Assembly (NCBI GenBank): GCA_024641925.1
Contig: JAHECB010000002.1
Span: 1 to 51,690 of the forward strand
Reading direction: 5' to 3'
Source: Betaproteobacteria bacterium
GTDB taxonomy: Bacteria; Pseudomonadota; Gammaproteobacteria; Burkholderiales; Burkholderiaceae_C
Length of the DNA: 51,690 bases
A program made the position numbers and the translations under genes. The stretch's first letter is position 1. Every line of letters starts with the position of its first letter. The notes below the pieces were generated by a model. That model worked only from the letters and a program-made list of their open reading frames with translations, made no database searches and had not been told where the DNA came from. Of this stretch, positions 25,037 through 34,863 are shown piece by piece.

Positions 25037-25572
25037 GCCAGGACCTGCACCACGTCGACCACGGGCGCACCCGTGAGCCGCACCAGCTGCTGCGGCGACA
25101 GTTGAAAGACGCCGTTGGGATGGCCGGCTGCGGCCCAGATCACCTCAAATCGGAACAGATCACGATCGATCAGCAGCACCGGCTTGCCGGTGTGCGCCAG
25201 CGGTGACACGCCGCCAATGGAGAAGCCGGTACTGGCCTTGACAAACTCCGCGTCGGCACGGCCCAGCTTGCCCGTCAGGGCGGCCACGCGCTGGTCGTCG
25301 ACACGGCGGTCGCCGGAAGTGACCACCAGCACGGCCGCGTCGTCGGCCTTGCGACGGAACACCACACTCTTGGCGATCTGACCCACCGTGACACCCAGGG
25401 CCTGTGCCGCTTCGGCCGCCGTGCGGGCCGGCACGGCCAGCCATACCGGCGCGTGCGGGTGTGCTTGTTCGGCCAAGGCCTGGCGCACCCGATGAAAGCC
25501 TTCAGGGCGCTCGCCAGCATCCGCCGACGGATGCCGCGGAGCTTGCGTCTGCACGGTGTGAGCTTCGCTCAT
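25033..25572 (-). CDS. YbaK/ProX-type aminoacyl-tRNA deacylase-like protein
   Basis: IAKSVVFRRKADDAAVLVVTSGDRRVD, FSIGGVSPLAHTGKPVLLIDRDLFRF; start MSEAHTVQ at 25572. Confidence 0.88.
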   Translation of the reverse strand: MSEAHTVQTQAPRHPSADAGERPEGFHRVRQALAEQAHPHAPVWLAVPARTAAEAAQALGVTVGQIAKSVVFRRKADDAAVLVVTSGDRRVDDQRVAALTGKLGRADAEFVKASTGFSIGGVSPLAHTGKPVLLIDRDLFRFEVIWAAAGHPNGVFQLSPQQLVRLTGAPVVDVVQVLA

Positions 25573-25576
25573 GTGC

Positions 25577-26527
25577 TCAAGCGGACGCCACCTGGGGCGC
25601 CTCCAGCGCCAAACCGCGCTTGGCCAGCAGCGCACGCGACACGCGCGACACCGGCGCGCGACCCAGCACCTGCGAGATCCAGGCACCGGCGTCCACCAGC
25701 GCGTGCAGGTCCAGCCCGGTCTCGATGCCCATGCCATGCAGCATGAACACCACGTCTTCGGTGGCCACGTTGCCGGTGGCGCCCTTGGCATAAGGGCAGC
25801 CGCCCAGGCCGGCAATGCTGCTGTCGAAGACATGAATGCCCATTTCCAGGCAGACCAGAATGTTGGCCAGCGCCTGGCCGTAGGTGTCGTGGAAGTGTCC
25901 ACTCACCTCGTGCAGCGGAAAATGTTTCAGCGCACGCTCCATGGCCGCGGCCACGCGCAGCGGCGTGCCGACGCCGATGGTGTCGGCCACGCCACAGTGG
26001 TCAACGCCGATGTCTTTCATCAGCTGCGCCACCCGTTCGACCTCGTCGGCCGAAACCTCACCCTGGTAGGGGCAGCCCACGGCGCAGGAGATGGCAGCGC
26101 GCACCTTCAGGCCCGCCTCGTGTGCCGCAGCCACCACGGGCGCAAAACGTTCCACGCTTTGCGCAATGCTGCAATTGATGTTGCGCTGGCTGAAGGCCTC
26201 GCTGGCGGCGGCAAACACCACCACCTCGTGCGGCCAATGCGCTCGCGGCGCCGCCAGAGCCGCTTCCAGGCCCTTCATGTTGGGTGTCAGCACGCTGTAA
26301 CGCACGCCGCTGGCACGCTGGATGCCGGCCAGCACCTGGGCGTTGTCGGCCATTTGCGGCACCCACTTGGGGCTGACAAAACTGGTGACTTCGATCTCGG
26401 TGCAGCCCGCGGCCTGCAGGCGGTGCACCAGTTCGATCTTGTGGACGGCCGCCACAGGCTGCGCTTCGTTTTGCAGGCCGTCGCGCGGGCCCACGTCGAC
26501 CAGGGTGACTTGTTCGGGCAATTTCAT
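25577..26527 (-). CDS. Hydroxymethylglutaryl-CoA lyase
   Basis: VTLVDVGPRDGLQNE, SGHFHDTYGQALAN, GLGGCPYAKGATGNVATEDVV. Confidence 0.95.
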   Translation of the reverse strand: MKLPEQVTLVDVGPRDGLQNEAQPVAAVHKIELVHRLQAAGCTEIEVTSFVSPKWVPQMADNAQVLAGIQRASGVRYSVLTPNMKGLEAALAAPRAHWPHEVVVFAAASEAFSQRNINCSIAQSVERFAPVVAAAHEAGLKVRAAISCAVGCPYQGEVSADEVERVAQLMKDIGVDHCGVADTIGVGTPLRVAAAMERALKHFPLHEVSGHFHDTYGQALANILVCLEMGIHVFDSSIAGLGGCPYAKGATGNVATEDVVFMLHGMGIETGLDLHALVDAGAWISQVLGRAPVSRVSRALLAKRGLALEAPQVASA

Positions 26528-26531
26528 GGCT

Positions 26532-28553
26532 TCATGTTTCCTTGCGCTGTTCCAGGCGCAGCAGTTCGCCACCTTCAGCGACCTGGTCGCCCACGGTGTA
26601 CATCAGTTCCTCCACCACGCCGTCGTGAGGGGCACTGATGGTGTGTTCCATTTTCATGGCTTCCATCACCGCCAGGGGTTGGCCGCGTTTCACACGGTCG
26701 CCCACCTGGGCCAGGAAGCTGACGACCTTGCCGGGCATGGGTGCCGTCAGGCGGCCATCAGCGCCGCCCTGCACACCCGCCTGCGCCCAGGCGTCCACTT
26801 CGGTGACGAGCGCCATGCCGCCATCGGCAAACACGCCACATTGAGCGCCATGGGTGTACACGCTGACCGTGTGGCGTTCACGGCCCAGACGGATCTGGTA
26901 ACGGTCGTCGCCCAGCCCACGGTAGTCAAAGGCCTGTGCGGCGCGCGGGGCTGCACCCACCGCCAGCGTGACGCTGCCGTCGTGCTGGTGCTGCAACACG
27001 GCAGGCAAGGTATCGGCATCACGCCGCCACTCGAAGTGGCGCTGCGCACCGCCGTGCAGTCGCCATCCGTCGCGACGGGACCAGGGGTCGGCATCCTGCA
27101 AAGCCTGTTCGGCCTGCAGCCGCAGCACCACCGCGCCCGCAGCAGCCAGTTCGTCAGGCAGCGGCGGCGCGTCAAACAAGGCCGCGTGTTCGCGGGTGAT
27201 CAGCGCCGTGTCCAGGTCCGCCGTGGCAAAAGCGTGGCTGCCCACCACACGGCGCAAAAAAGCCACGTTGGTGTGCAGACCCATGATGTGCGTCTGGCGC
27301 AATGCCGCATCCAGCCGGGCCAGCGCCATGGCGCGGTCTTCGCCCCAGACGATGAGCTTGGCAATCATCGAGTCGTAAAACGGGCTGATGGCGTCACCTT
27401 CGCCAACGCCGCTGTCCACCCGCGGCAGCGTATCGCTGCGCTCGAAGCTGACATGCGCCGGCCAGCGCGCCACCTGCAGGGTGCCGGTGGCGGGCAGAAA
27501 CTGGGCTTCGGGATTTTCGGCGCAGATGCGCGCTTCAATGGCATGGCCACGCTGCGGCACTTCGTGCTGCTGCAGCGGCAAGGGCTGGCCGGCAGCGATG
27601 CGCAGTTGCCATTCCACCAGGTCCAGCCCGGTCACGGCTTCGGTCACCGGATGTTCAACCTGCAGCCGCGTGTTCATCTCCATGAAGTAGGCCTTGATGT
27701 CGCCGTCGTTCAGCTCTTCGGCCACAAACTCGACCGTGCCGGCACCGACGTATCCCACCGCCTTGGCCGCCGCCACCGCCGCTGCGCCCATCTCGGCGCG
27801 GCGCGATTCACTCAAGCCAGGCGCGGGGGACTCTTCCAGCACCTTCTGGTGGCGGCGCTGCACCGAACAGTCACGCTCGTGCAGGTGGATGACGTTACCC
27901 TGGCTGTCGCCAAACACCTGGATCTCGATGTGCCGGGGCCGCGTGACGTAACGCTCCACCAGCACATGCTGATCGCCGAAGCTGGCCTGCGCCTCACGCT
28001 GGCACGACAACAAATTGGCCACAAAGTCTTCGGCCCGGTCGACCCGGCGCATGCCCTTGCCCCCACCACCCGCGCTGGCCTTGATGAGCACCGGGTAGCC
28101 GATTTTTTGGGCCTGCTCGGCCAGGAAGTCGGGGTCGTTGTTGGCGCCGTGATACCCCGGCACCAGCGGCACCCCGGCCTTTTCCATCAGCGCCTTGGCC
28201 GCACTCTTGCTGCCCATGGCGGCGATGGCGCTGGCGGGCGGGCCGATGAAGACCAGGCCGTTGTCAGCGCAGGCTTTGGCAAAGGCCTGGTTCTCGCTGA
28301 GGAAACCGTAGCCCGGGTGGATGGCCTGCGCGCCGGTGGCCAGCGCCGCGTCGATGATGCGCTGCCATTGCAGGTAACTGTCGGCCGGCGCGGAGCCGCC
28401 CACGTGCACGGCCTCGTCGCAGGCCTGCACATGGCGGGCCTTGGCGTCGGCATCGCTGAACACGGCCACCGTGCCCACACCCAGACGCCGCGCCGTAGCG
28501 GCCACGCGGCAGGCGATTTCTCCGCGGTTGGCAATCAGGATCTTCTTGAACAT
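26532..28553 (-). CDS. 3-methylcrotonyl-CoA carboxylase alpha subunit (biotin carboxylase + BCCP)
   Basis: Biotin carboxylase motifs (KASAGGGGKGMR, MNTRLQVEHPVTE), biotinyl site EAMKMEHTI; specificity inferred from the MCC beta / HMG-CoA lyase context. Confidence 0.9.
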   Translation of the reverse strand: MFKKILIANRGEIACRVAATARRLGVGTVAVFSDADAKARHVQACDEAVHVGGSAPADSYLQWQRIIDAALATGAQAIHPGYGFLSENQAFAKACADNGLVFIGPPASAIAAMGSKSAAKALMEKAGVPLVPGYHGANNDPDFLAEQAQKIGYPVLIKASAGGGGKGMRRVDRAEDFVANLLSCQREAQASFGDQHVLVERYVTRPRHIEIQVFGDSQGNVIHLHERDCSVQRRHQKVLEESPAPGLSESRRAEMGAAAVAAAKAVGYVGAGTVEFVAEELNDGDIKAYFMEMNTRLQVEHPVTEAVTGLDLVEWQLRIAAGQPLPLQQHEVPQRGHAIEARICAENPEAQFLPATGTLQVARWPAHVSFERSDTLPRVDSGVGEGDAISPFYDSMIAKLIVWGEDRAMALARLDAALRQTHIMGLHTNVAFLRRVVGSHAFATADLDTALITREHAALFDAPPLPDELAAAGAVVLRLQAEQALQDADPWSRRDGWRLHGGAQRHFEWRRDADTLPAVLQHQHDGSVTLAVGAAPRAAQAFDYRGLGDDRYQIRLGRERHTVSVYTHGAQCGVFADGGMALVTEVDAWAQAGVQGGADGRLTAPMPGKVVSFLAQVGDRVKRGQPLAVMEAMKMEHTISAPHDGVVEELMYTVGDQVAEGGELLRLEQRKET

Positions 28554-28586
28554 CAGGGGCTTTCGCGGGATTCAACGTCAGGAACA

Positions 28587-28619
28587 GCATGACACGCGTG
28601 TCATGCGCAGAGTCTGCGC
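28587..28619. promoter_or_regulatory. Two abutting palindromes upstream of MCC alpha
   Basis: GCATGACACGCGTGTCATGC (28587-28606, perfect 20 bp) next to GCGCAGAGTCTGCGC (28605-28619, 7-bp arms). Confidence 0.6.
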
Positions 28620-28623
28620 CACC

Positions 28624-29325
28624 TCAGGCGGGTGTGGGCTGCCGCCCGCCACGAAGCCGCCTGAAGATGCCGCGCAGAAACTTGAACAGCACCACCAGCA
28701 GCACCAGGGCCAGCAACACCATCACGCCCAGCACCGGCCAGAACCACAGCGGGTGTTCGTAGGCCAGCCATAGCGTGGCCGGCACCGCGGCATCACCCAT
28801 CAGCGACAAGGCCACGTTGGAAAACGGCTCGGGACTGGTGTTGGCCGCAGCGCGTGTGGTGGCCTTGGCGGCGTGCGACGTGGCGGCCAACGTACCGCCG
28901 GCCAATGCAGCGATCAAGGCCCACGACTGGCCGTCAACGCCGGTGGCGCCACTGAGCGCGCCAAAGGCCAGCGCCGCACCGGCCGGCACACGGATGAAGG
29001 TGTGGATGCTGTCCCACAAGGTGTCGACGCCGGGTATCTTGTCGGCAAAAAATTCCACGGCCAGCATGAGAAAACTGGCGCCCAGCACCACCGGGTTCTG
29101 GAGCACGCTCAGGCCCGGCGGCAAGGGAATCCAGCCCATGTAACCCGCAGCGCCGGTCAGGAACACCACCAGGTACAGGCGCATGCCGCTGGCCCAGCCC
29201 AACGCGGCCGCCATAGCCGCCAGGTGCGACAGGTCCCACTGCGCCACGGCACCCAGGCTGCCGGCCTGTTCGGCGGCCTGAAGGGCAGATGAACCCAGTG
29301 TGCTGGCCATGTCGTTCAACGCCAT
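28624..29325 (-). CDS. DUF4126 family membrane protein
   Basis: ALGWASGMRLYLVVFLTGAAGYMGWIPLPPGLSVLQNPVVLGASFLMLAVEFFADKIPGVDTLWDSIHTFIRVPAG. Confidence 0.88.
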   Translation of the reverse strand: MALNDMASTLGSSALQAAEQAGSLGAVAQWDLSHLAAMAAALGWASGMRLYLVVFLTGAAGYMGWIPLPPGLSVLQNPVVLGASFLMLAVEFFADKIPGVDTLWDSIHTFIRVPAGAALAFGALSGATGVDGQSWALIAALAGGTLAATSHAAKATTRAAANTSPEPFSNVALSLMGDAAVPATLWLAYEHPLWFWPVLGVMVLLALVLLVVLFKFLRGIFRRLRGGRQPTPA

Positions 29326-30116
29326 GACGGGTCCCGTTTGTTCAGGAAGGCCTGCACCCCTTCGCGGCCTTCGCCGCTGGTGCGGATGTCGGCAATGCGC
29401 TGCGCGGTGTCGCGGCGCAGCGGTTCGGTGATGGGCTGGCCCGCCACATCCTGCACCAGGCGCTTGCAGGCACGCAAAGCCTGCGGGCCGTTGGCCCCCA
29501 GGGCGGTCACGATGGCCTCCACCTGCGCATCCAGCTGATCGGCGTCGGCCACTTCATGCACCAGGCCCAAGCGTTGCGCCTGGGTGGCGCTGAAGCGTTC
29601 GGCGGTGACGAAATAGCGGCGACTGGCCTGCTCGCCCAGCGCGCGCACCACATACGGGCCTATGGTGGCGGGCAGCAGCCCCAGCCGCGCTTCGCTGAGG
29701 CAGAAGTTGGCGCTGGCGCCCGCCACCACCACGTCACACACCGCCGCCAGGCCCACTCCGCCGGCATAACAGTCGCCATGGATGCGCCCCACGATGGGCA
29801 CTGGGCACTGGTACATCACCCACAGCATCTGCGCCAGCTGGGCGGCGTCGGCCTCGTTTTCTGCACGGCTGTACTGGGCCATGCTGCGCATCCAGGACAG
29901 GTCGGCGCCGGCGCAGAACGCCTTGCCATGGCCGCCCAGCACGATCGCCCGCAGCTGGCTGTCGGCGCCCAGTTCGGTGAAAGCGGCTGTGAGTTCGGCC
30001 ACAACACCGTCATTGAAAGCGTTGCGCACTTCGGGCCGATTCAGCCAGACCTGTGCAACCCGTTGGCCGTGCGGGCCACTGGCGCTGCCACGGCGAATGT
30101 CCAGCGTCGTGTTCAT
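29316..30116 (-). CDS. Enoyl-CoA hydratase/isomerase family, probable methylglutaconyl-CoA hydratase
   Basis: VLGGHGKAFCAGADLSWMRSMAQYSRAEN, DVVVAGASANFCLSEARLGLLPATI; leucine-catabolism context. Confidence 0.9.
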   Translation of the reverse strand: MNTTLDIRRGSASGPHGQRVAQVWLNRPEVRNAFNDGVVAELTAAFTELGADSQLRAIVLGGHGKAFCAGADLSWMRSMAQYSRAENEADAAQLAQMLWVMYQCPVPIVGRIHGDCYAGGVGLAAVCDVVVAGASANFCLSEARLGLLPATIGPYVVRALGEQASRRYFVTAERFSATQAQRLGLVHEVADADQLDAQVEAIVTALGANGPQALRACKRLVQDVAGQPITEPLRRDTAQRIADIRTSGEGREGVQAFLNKRDPSWR

Positions 30117-31201
30117 GTCAATTTGTCCGGTTGGGTGGCGGCATGTTCACGCCGCACCATGATCATCAGGTCCAGCTCCGGGGCCGGCCTGCCCAGCTGG
30201 GTGAGTGCGGCACTGAGCTGGCCGCGGTGGTGGGTGCCGTGGTTGAACACATGCGCCAAGGTGGCGGCAAAAGGGGCCGTGACCGTTTCACCCTGGGTGC
30301 TCACATAAACGATGGCGCCCGACAAGGTCTGCGCCGACAGGTTCTGCACCCAGGGCAGCCAGGCCGCCGCACCATCCAGCAACCGGCGCCGCAACTGCAC
30401 CCGGTCGGTTTCGGCCTCGGCATCCAGCGACTGGACCGCCACGGGTTGCCCTGTGAAGCGCCTGAACCAGAGCTGGCGTTCAGCCACCAACAGGTGGTTC
30501 AGCGTACCGTGAATGCTTTTGAAAAACAGGCCGCTGTCACGTCGGTAATCTGCTTCGTCCAAGGCGTCCACCTGTTCCAGCAGGGTTTGGGTGGCCCACA
30601 GGTTGTAGCGCGACAAGGTGTGCAGATGCTCGCGCAAGGGGTTGTCCTGCAGCGGCTTGCGCAAGACAACGGAGCGGTAGGTTTTGCCCGGCCACTGGGC
30701 GCTGCCGACTTCGACATAGCCCATGCGCTGGTACATCTGACGCAGCTCGGTGGCGACAGCCGCGGTGTCCACGGTCACGCCGTGAAAGCCCATCTCTTGC
30801 GCCCACTGCTCGCAGGCCGCCACCAATTGGCGGCCCACGCCGCGGCGCTGGTGGTCCGGGTGCACGGCAAACTGGAAGAATCGGGCTGATTCATTGATAC
30901 CAAACAACGAGGTGTCCACAGCCGCGACGGCCCTGTCGTGGTAAGGGCCGACGGTGACGGTACCGACGACGGCGCCATCGTGCACGGCCACAAAACACTG
31001 CCCCAGCGCCGCCCGACTGCGGGTGGTGTTCACGTCCTGCGTGGCCGCCAAGAAATTCAAGCCTCTTGCAGCCAGGGGCGCGTAGGCCTGGTGCAGCATT
31101 TCGGTCAACGCAGCCAGCGAATCGCGCGCTGCCAGGCTGCGCACCGAATAGGCACTGGCGTTGTCGACCTGCATGGGCGGGGTTTGACCAAGGGGCGGCA
31201 T
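30113..31201 (-). CDS. GNAT acetyltransferase - DinB-like domain fusion protein
   Basis: N-terminal GNAT (FQFAVHPDHQRRGVGRQLVAACEQWA...MYQRMGY); C-terminal DinB-like helical bundle with HGTLNHLLVAERQLWFRRF and HVFNHGTHHRGQLSAAL. Confidence 0.85.
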   Translation of the reverse strand: MPPLGQTPPMQVDNASAYSVRSLAARDSLAALTEMLHQAYAPLAARGLNFLAATQDVNTTRSRAALGQCFVAVHDGAVVGTVTVGPYHDRAVAAVDTSLFGINESARFFQFAVHPDHQRRGVGRQLVAACEQWAQEMGFHGVTVDTAAVATELRQMYQRMGYVEVGSAQWPGKTYRSVVLRKPLQDNPLREHLHTLSRYNLWATQTLLEQVDALDEADYRRDSGLFFKSIHGTLNHLLVAERQLWFRRFTGQPVAVQSLDAEAETDRVQLRRRLLDGAAAWLPWVQNLSAQTLSGAIVYVSTQGETVTAPFAATLAHVFNHGTHHRGQLSAALTQLGRPAPELDLMIMVRREHAATQPDKLT

Positions 31202-31214
31202 GAGTCGGTTCCGG

Positions 31215-32369
31215 TCAGTAGCGTTTGGCCGCTTCGTTCAGCATGACCTCGGTGGCGCCGCCACCAATGGCCAACACACGTGCATCGCGCCACAGGCGTT
31301 CGATCGGGGTGCCGGTCATGTAGCCCATGCCGCCATGCAACTGCTGACAACCATAAGTGACTTCGTTGACCAGTTCACCGGTCAGGGCTTTCAGCATGGA
31401 CACGTCTTGCACCACGTCATGACCCTGCGACACCCGCCACGCGCAGTGGTAGAGGTACTGGCGCGCGGCGCGGGTCTTGGCGTCCAGCATGGCTATCTTC
31501 TGCCGCACGGTGGGCTGTGACCACAGGCTGCCACCAAAGGCCTGGCGCGACTGCACATGCTGCAAGGTCAGCGCCAGCGCCTGCATGCAGGTGGCCACGG
31601 CCATCGCACCCAGCGCGATGCGCTCGGTTTGAAAGTTTTTCATCACAGCCTGAAAACCGCGGTCCTCCTGGCCCAGCAGATGGGCGGCCGGTATCACGCA
31701 GTCGTCAAAAAACAGTTCAGCGGTGTCGCTGGCACGCCAGCCGGTCTTGTCCAGCGTGCGGCCCACACGGAAACCCGGCGTGCCCTTTTCAACGGCGAAG
31801 ATGCTGATGTCGTGCCGCGCCGTGCCGGTGCGCGCGGCAACAAAAACCAGATCGGCGTGTACGCCGTTGGTGATGAACAGCTTGCTGCCATTGAGCACCC
31901 ACTGCTCGCCCTGGCGTTTTGCATGGGTGCGCAGTCCGGCCACGTCAGAACCCGCACCGGGCTCGGTGATGGCCACGGCCGTGATGGTTTGGCCTGCAGT
32001 GATGCCGGGCATCCAGCGCGCCTTCTGCGCCGCCGAGCCGGCGTGGTGCAGGTGCGGGCTGGCCATGTCGGTGTGCACCAGCACCGTGATGACAAATCCG
32101 GCACAGCTGCTCATGGACAGCGCTTCGGCAAACACCAGGTTGGTCAGCGGATCGGCACCGCCGCCGCCGTATTCGGGCTGGTACATCAAGCCCAGCAGGC
32201 CGGCCTGGCCCAGGCGCTGCAACACATCACGCGGCACCATGCCGTCTCGCTCCCAGGCCTCAACGTGCGGCTCCACCTCACGTGCCAGAAAGCGCGCAAT
32301 CTGATCGCGCAGCAGTTCGTGATCAGGGGTGGTGTAGATCAACGGCATGGACACGTACGGTTCGCTCAT
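31215..32369 (-). CDS. Acyl-CoA dehydrogenase
   Basis: [58 protein letters not shown]. Confidence 0.93.
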   Translation of the reverse strand: MSEPYVSMPLIYTTPDHELLRDQIARFLAREVEPHVEAWERDGMVPRDVLQRLGQAGLLGLMYQPEYGGGGADPLTNLVFAEALSMSSCAGFVITVLVHTDMASPHLHHAGSAAQKARWMPGITAGQTITAVAITEPGAGSDVAGLRTHAKRQGEQWVLNGSKLFITNGVHADLVFVAARTGTARHDISIFAVEKGTPGFRVGRTLDKTGWRASDTAELFFDDCVIPAAHLLGQEDRGFQAVMKNFQTERIALGAMAVATCMQALALTLQHVQSRQAFGGSLWSQPTVRQKIAMLDAKTRAARQYLYHCAWRVSQGHDVVQDVSMLKALTGELVNEVTYGCQQLHGGMGYMTGTPIERLWRDARVLAIGGGATEVMLNEAAKRY

Positions 32370-32429
32370 CACACTTTCACGACTCATTGCAGCGTGCCGG
32401 GCAGACGGCATGCGTGACCCCATTCAACA

Positions 32430-34055
32430 CTACATGCGGAAGACGCCAAACTTCGGAGTCTCGGGAATAGGCGCGTTGAGGCTGGCGCTGAGGCCCAGCG
32501 CCAGCACGCGGCGGGTGTCTGCCGGGTCGATGACACCGTCATCCCAAAGCCGGGCACTGGCGAAATACGGGTGTGACTGGTGTGCAAACTGGTCCAGGAT
32601 GGGCTGCTTGAAGGCCAGCTCCTCGCCGGCACTCCAGGCGCCGCCCTTGCCCTCGATGCCGTCACGCTTGACGGTGGCCAGCACGGCAGCTGCCTGTTCG
32701 CCGCCCATCACGCCGATGCGCGCGTTGGGCCACATCCACAAGAAGCGCGGGCTGTAGGCACGGCCACACATGCCGTAATTGCCGGCGCCAAAGCTGCCGC
32801 CGATGATGAGCGTGAACTTGGGCACTGTGGCGGTGGCCACCGCGGTCACCAGCTTGGCGCCATGTTTGGCAATGCCTTCGGCTTCGTATTTGCGGCCCAC
32901 CATGAAGCCGGTGATGTTCTGCAAGAACACCAGCGGCACACGGCGCTGGCAGCACAGTTCGATGAAGTGCGCGCCCTTCATGGCGCTTTCTGAAAACAGC
33001 ACGCCGTTGTTGGCGATGATGCCCACCGGCATGCCTTCGATGTGCGCAAAACCGGTGACTAACGTGGCGCCGTAACGTGCCTTGAACTCGTCGAAATCAC
33101 TGCCGTCCACCACACGCGCGATGATTTCGCGAACGTCATAGGGCTTGCGGCTGCTGAAGGCACCGTCTTCCACCGGTAGGATGCCACGCAGTTCGGCGGC
33201 ATCGAACAGCGGCGGGCGCGGCGGAACCAGCGCCAGTTGCTGGGGCTTGCGCCAGTTCAGGTTGGCCACGCTGGCGCGGGCCAGCGTCAGCGCATGCCGG
33301 TCGTTTTCAGCCAGGTGATCGGCCACGCCCGACAGGCGGGTGTGCACGTCGCCACCGCCCAGGTCTTCGGCGCTCACGATTTCACCGATGGCCGCTTTCA
33401 CCAGCGGCGGCCCGCCCAGAAAGATGGTGCCCTGGTTCTTGACGATGATGGTTTCGTCGCTCATGGCCGGCACGTAGGCACCGCCGGCCGTGCACGAACC
33501 CATCACCACGGCAATCTGCGGAATGCCCTGCGCCGACAGATTGGCCTGGTTGAAGAAGATGCGGCCGAAATGGTCGCGGTCGGGGAAGACCTCGTCCTGG
33601 TTGGGCAGATTGGCACCGCCGCTGTCGACCAGGTAGATGCACGGCAGACGGTTCTGCATCGCCACCTCTTGCGCGCGCAGGTGCTTTTTCACCGTCATCG
33701 GGTAATAGGTGCCGCCCTTGACCGTGGCGTCGTTGCACACGATCAGGCACTCCACACCACTGACACGGCCGATGCCCGCGATCATGCCGGCGCCAGGCGC
33801 AGCGTTATCGTACATGTCCAGTGCCGCCAGCGGCGCCAGTTCCAGAAACGGCGTACCCGGGTCCAGCAGCCTCTCCACGCGCTGGCGCGGCAGCAGCTTG
33901 CCACGGGCTTCATGGCGCGCCCGCGCTGTGGCGCCGCCGCCTTCGGCAATCTGCGCCAATCGTTGGCCCAGATCGGCCAGCAGCAACTGCATGGCCGCCT
34001 CGCTGTCCTTGAACGCCTGCGAACGCGGGTTGAGCTGCGATACCAACACGGGCAT
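32430..34055 (-). CDS. 3-methylcrotonyl-CoA carboxylase beta subunit (carboxyltransferase)
   Basis: [63 protein letters not shown] beta pattern. Confidence 0.94.
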   Translation of the reverse strand: MPVLVSQLNPRSQAFKDSEAAMQLLLADLGQRLAQIAEGGGATARARHEARGKLLPRQRVERLLDPGTPFLELAPLAALDMYDNAAPGAGMIAGIGRVSGVECLIVCNDATVKGGTYYPMTVKKHLRAQEVAMQNRLPCIYLVDSGGANLPNQDEVFPDRDHFGRIFFNQANLSAQGIPQIAVVMGSCTAGGAYVPAMSDETIIVKNQGTIFLGGPPLVKAAIGEIVSAEDLGGGDVHTRLSGVADHLAENDRHALTLARASVANLNWRKPQQLALVPPRPPLFDAAELRGILPVEDGAFSSRKPYDVREIIARVVDGSDFDEFKARYGATLVTGFAHIEGMPVGIIANNGVLFSESAMKGAHFIELCCQRRVPLVFLQNITGFMVGRKYEAEGIAKHGAKLVTAVATATVPKFTLIIGGSFGAGNYGMCGRAYSPRFLWMWPNARIGVMGGEQAAAVLATVKRDGIEGKGGAWSAGEELAFKQPILDQFAHQSHPYFASARLWDDGVIDPADTRRVLALGLSASLNAPIPETPKFGVFRM

Positions 34056-34093
34056 GGGGTCTCCTGGATGCGACAGTCCGGCATGGCCGGGCC

Positions 34094-34112
34094 ATTGACG
34101 CTGCACGTCAAT
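34094..34112. promoter_or_regulatory. Candidate LiuR-type operator in front of the MCC beta arm
   Basis: ATTGACG-CTGCA-CGTCAAT inverted repeat (part of CCATTGACGCTGCACGTCAATGG), about 40 bp upstream of the MCC beta start. Confidence 0.75.
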
Positions 34113-34335
34113 GGCATTCTAGGAGCGTGGGCCTGCGGAAAGCCGCGCCCGGTTCAGGCAAGCGTCAGACGTGACGTGAAAGCACCCAGCACACCCTGGA
34201 CCTCCTGCCCAAACGGGTACCCGCTGAAGCGCAGACCCAGCAGCCAACACGCCGCGTCAGCGGGCACGGCGCTCAAGGTGCACGCCCGTCGACGGGTGAA
34301 TGCAGCGCCCCGCCCAAGGCGCTGCGGCATTCATC

Positions 34336-34749
34336 TCACGGTGTCTTGCGCGGTGCCCGGTCAGCAACGGGCGCACCGGCAGCCTTCCAGGCCTTGAAAC
34401 CGCCGTCGACGTGGCTGACCTCGGGAACGCCCATGTCCTGCAAGGTCTTCGCGGCCAGGGCCGATCGCCAGCCCGCAGCGCAGAAGAGCACCAGCGGCTT
34501 GCTTTCGCCAAAGACCTTGTTGAAATACGGCGACGCGGGGTCTACCCAGAACTCCAACATGCCGCGAGGCGCATGCACCGCCCCAGGCATGACACCTTCG
34601 CGTTCCAGTTCACGAACGTCGCGAAGATCAACAAACAGCACCTGCCCGGCGCTGTGAGCGGCACGCGCCTCGTCCAGGCTCAGCGTGCGCACACAGGCCA
34701 GCGCCTCGTCAACCAACATCTGGGCAGACTTTTTCAACGGCTGATTCAT
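34336..34749 (-). CDS. Rhodanese-like domain protein
   Basis: VLFVDLRDVRELEREGVMPGAVHAPRGMLEF, active-site loop CAAGWRSA. Confidence 0.92.
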   Translation of the reverse strand: MNQPLKKSAQMLVDEALACVRTLSLDEARAAHSAGQVLFVDLRDVRELEREGVMPGAVHAPRGMLEFWVDPASPYFNKVFGESKPLVLFCAAGWRSALAAKTLQDMGVPEVSHVDGGFKAWKAAGAPVADRAPRKTP

Positions 34750-34863
34750 GTCGCGGAAACCTCAGGGCGCTGGTGGAGACTTGACAGCGTATCACCGCTG
34801 GCAAATCGGCAGAACGTACAGCTTCAGGATGGCTCCAGGCCTGGGCCCACAACTTGGCGGCCG

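Noticed and set aside
26322-28592. 756-aa plus-strand ORF opposite MCC alpha
   Set aside because: Shadow ORF; biotin carboxylase motifs are on the minus strand
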